NCBI RefSeq assembly: GCF_003342675.1
Contig: NZ_CP031148.1
Span: 1,364,001 to 1,428,000, forward strand
Origin: Haloplanus rubicundus
GTDB taxonomy: Archaea > Halobacteriota > Halobacteria > Halobacteriales > Haloferacaceae
DNA: 64,000 nt
Reading direction: 5' to 3'
This document shows positions 63,419 through 64,000 of this stretch, in pieces. The notes under the pieces were generated by a model. It saw only the letters and a list, made by a program, of their open reading frames with translations, had not been told where the DNA came from and ran no database searches. A program made the translations under genes and the position numbers. How positions within the stretch are numbered: the stretch's first letter is position 1; every line of letters starts with the position of its first letter.

Positions 63419-64000
63419 ATGTCCGCAGAGCAGCGTGTCGAGATTCCCTGGTCGTCCGCCGCCTTCCGGACGATACTCGCCTGTTCGCTCATCGGCGTCA
63501 TGGGCGTCCCGCTCATCAGTCCCATCCTGCCGGAACTCCGGACCGTGTTCGGTATCTCCGATACGCAGGCCGGGCTCATCATCACGGCCTACACCCTCCC
63601 GGGCGTGTTCCTCACGCCCTTTATCGGGCTGCTCTCGGATCACTTCGGCCGCCGACCCGTCGTCCTGCCGCTGCTCTTCCTGTTCGGCCTGTCCGGCGCC
63701 GCCATCGGCTTCGCCCCGGCCTTCGAGGTCGTGTTGCTCCTCCGTCTCCTGCAGGGGGTCGGCGCGAGCGGCCTGATGGTGCTGGCGATCACCCTCATCG
63801 GCGACTTCTACGACGGTCCACAGCGTCACGCGGTCATCGGCGTCAACGGCAGCGCCATCGGCATCGGCGCGGCGTCGTACCCGCTGATCGGCGGCGCCCT
63901 CGCCTCCGTCGGCTGGAACGTCCCCTTCGCCTTCTTCGGGGTCAGCCTCGTCGTGGGCGTCGTCGCCCTCTTTTCGCTCACCGAGCCCGCCATCGACGAC
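63419..64000 (+). CDS. MFS transporter, 5' part
   Basis: The gene runs off the right edge; 194 codons are visible from MSAEQRVEIPWSSAAFRTIL. About six membrane segments are seen. The A-loop motif between helices two and three is GLLSDHFGRRPVVL, and GVGASGLMVLAITLIGDFYD around helix four with FGVSLVVGVVALF at the cut end fit a drug/H+ antiporter or sugar-type MFS member. Substrate unknown. It is in the same direction as the purine permease gene, about 70 bases behind it, with a T-rich box at about 63380. Confidence 0.9.
   Translation, partial: MSAEQRVEIPWSSAAFRTILACSLIGVMGVPLISPILPELRTVFGISDTQAGLIITAYTLPGVFLTPFIGLLSDHFGRRPVVLPLLFLFGLSGAAIGFAPAFEVVLLLRLLQGVGASGLMVLAITLIGDFYDGPQRHAVIGVNGSAIGIGAASYPLIGGALASVGWNVPFAFFGVSLVVGVVALFSLTEPAIDD

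Noticed and set aside
61979-63829. 616-codon reverse ORF opposite the AzgA-like permease
   Set aside because: Extreme composition (Asp, Glu, Arg, Gly) and full overlap with a motif-rich permease gene on the forward strand.

Overview
The window is haloarchaeal chromosome or megaplasmid DNA. Proteins are strongly acidic, bases are GC-rich with short AT-rich TATA-like promoter patches, many starts look leaderless, and several families are essentially restricted to Halobacteria (rod-determining factor RdfA, the archaeal SMC-related protein, DUF5828, amphi-Trp proteins). I cannot assign a genus.

Left part (1 to about 43.4 kb) is a dense stress and homeostasis island. It holds universal stress proteins (two tandem-domain genes here, more further right), two small CBS-pair proteins and a four-CBS protein with a ribosome-hibernation-like tail, three DUF2267 genes, two amphi-Trp proteins, an erythromycin-esterase-like protein, and a phosphoribosyltransferase divergent from an alpha/beta hydrolase. 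Ion handling is represented by AI-2E/PerM, Na/Pi-like, MgtC/DUF4010, MscS, ZIP, SLC13 and a P2-type cation ATPase, plus two APC permeases. An ABC1 kinase is also present. A base-excision-repair group (endonuclease IV, PolX, a BRCT-only protein) sits at 17.7-21.4 kb, and a tRNA-Ser(GGA) gene at 33.0 kb. The gene inventory resembles the dormancy (DosR-type) sets of actinobacteria, though that comparison is inference.

Mobile DNA is concentrated at 3.7 kb (palindromic element), 6.3 kb (125-bp MITE with 8-bp target duplication), 21.7-23.1 kb (intact IS1341-type tnpB element) and 43.4-46.3 kb. The last zone holds a complete IS6-family element with perfect inverted repeats and target duplication, a solo IS1341-type right-end hairpin, and a tnpB broken by a 31-bp tandem duplication. 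Gene fossils (UspA, HemG-type flavodoxin, flippase, IclR) mark old breakpoints, especially 46.7-48.3 kb.

Right part (48.4-64 kb) has visibly higher GC and no recognised mobile DNA. It begins with the convergent rdfA / SMC-related pair, then carries a purine-degradation locus: IclR regulator, M20 allantoate-type amidohydrolase, DUF3830 protein, allantoinase, OHCU decarboxylase, urate oxidase, 5-hydroxyisourate hydrolase, XdhC, a xanthine/uracil-type permease, a guanine-deaminase-like amidohydrolase, an AzgA-like permease and the start of an MFS transporter. Together they could import purines, deaminate guanine to xanthine and take urate to allantoate. The xanthine dehydrogenase structural subunits are not in the window.
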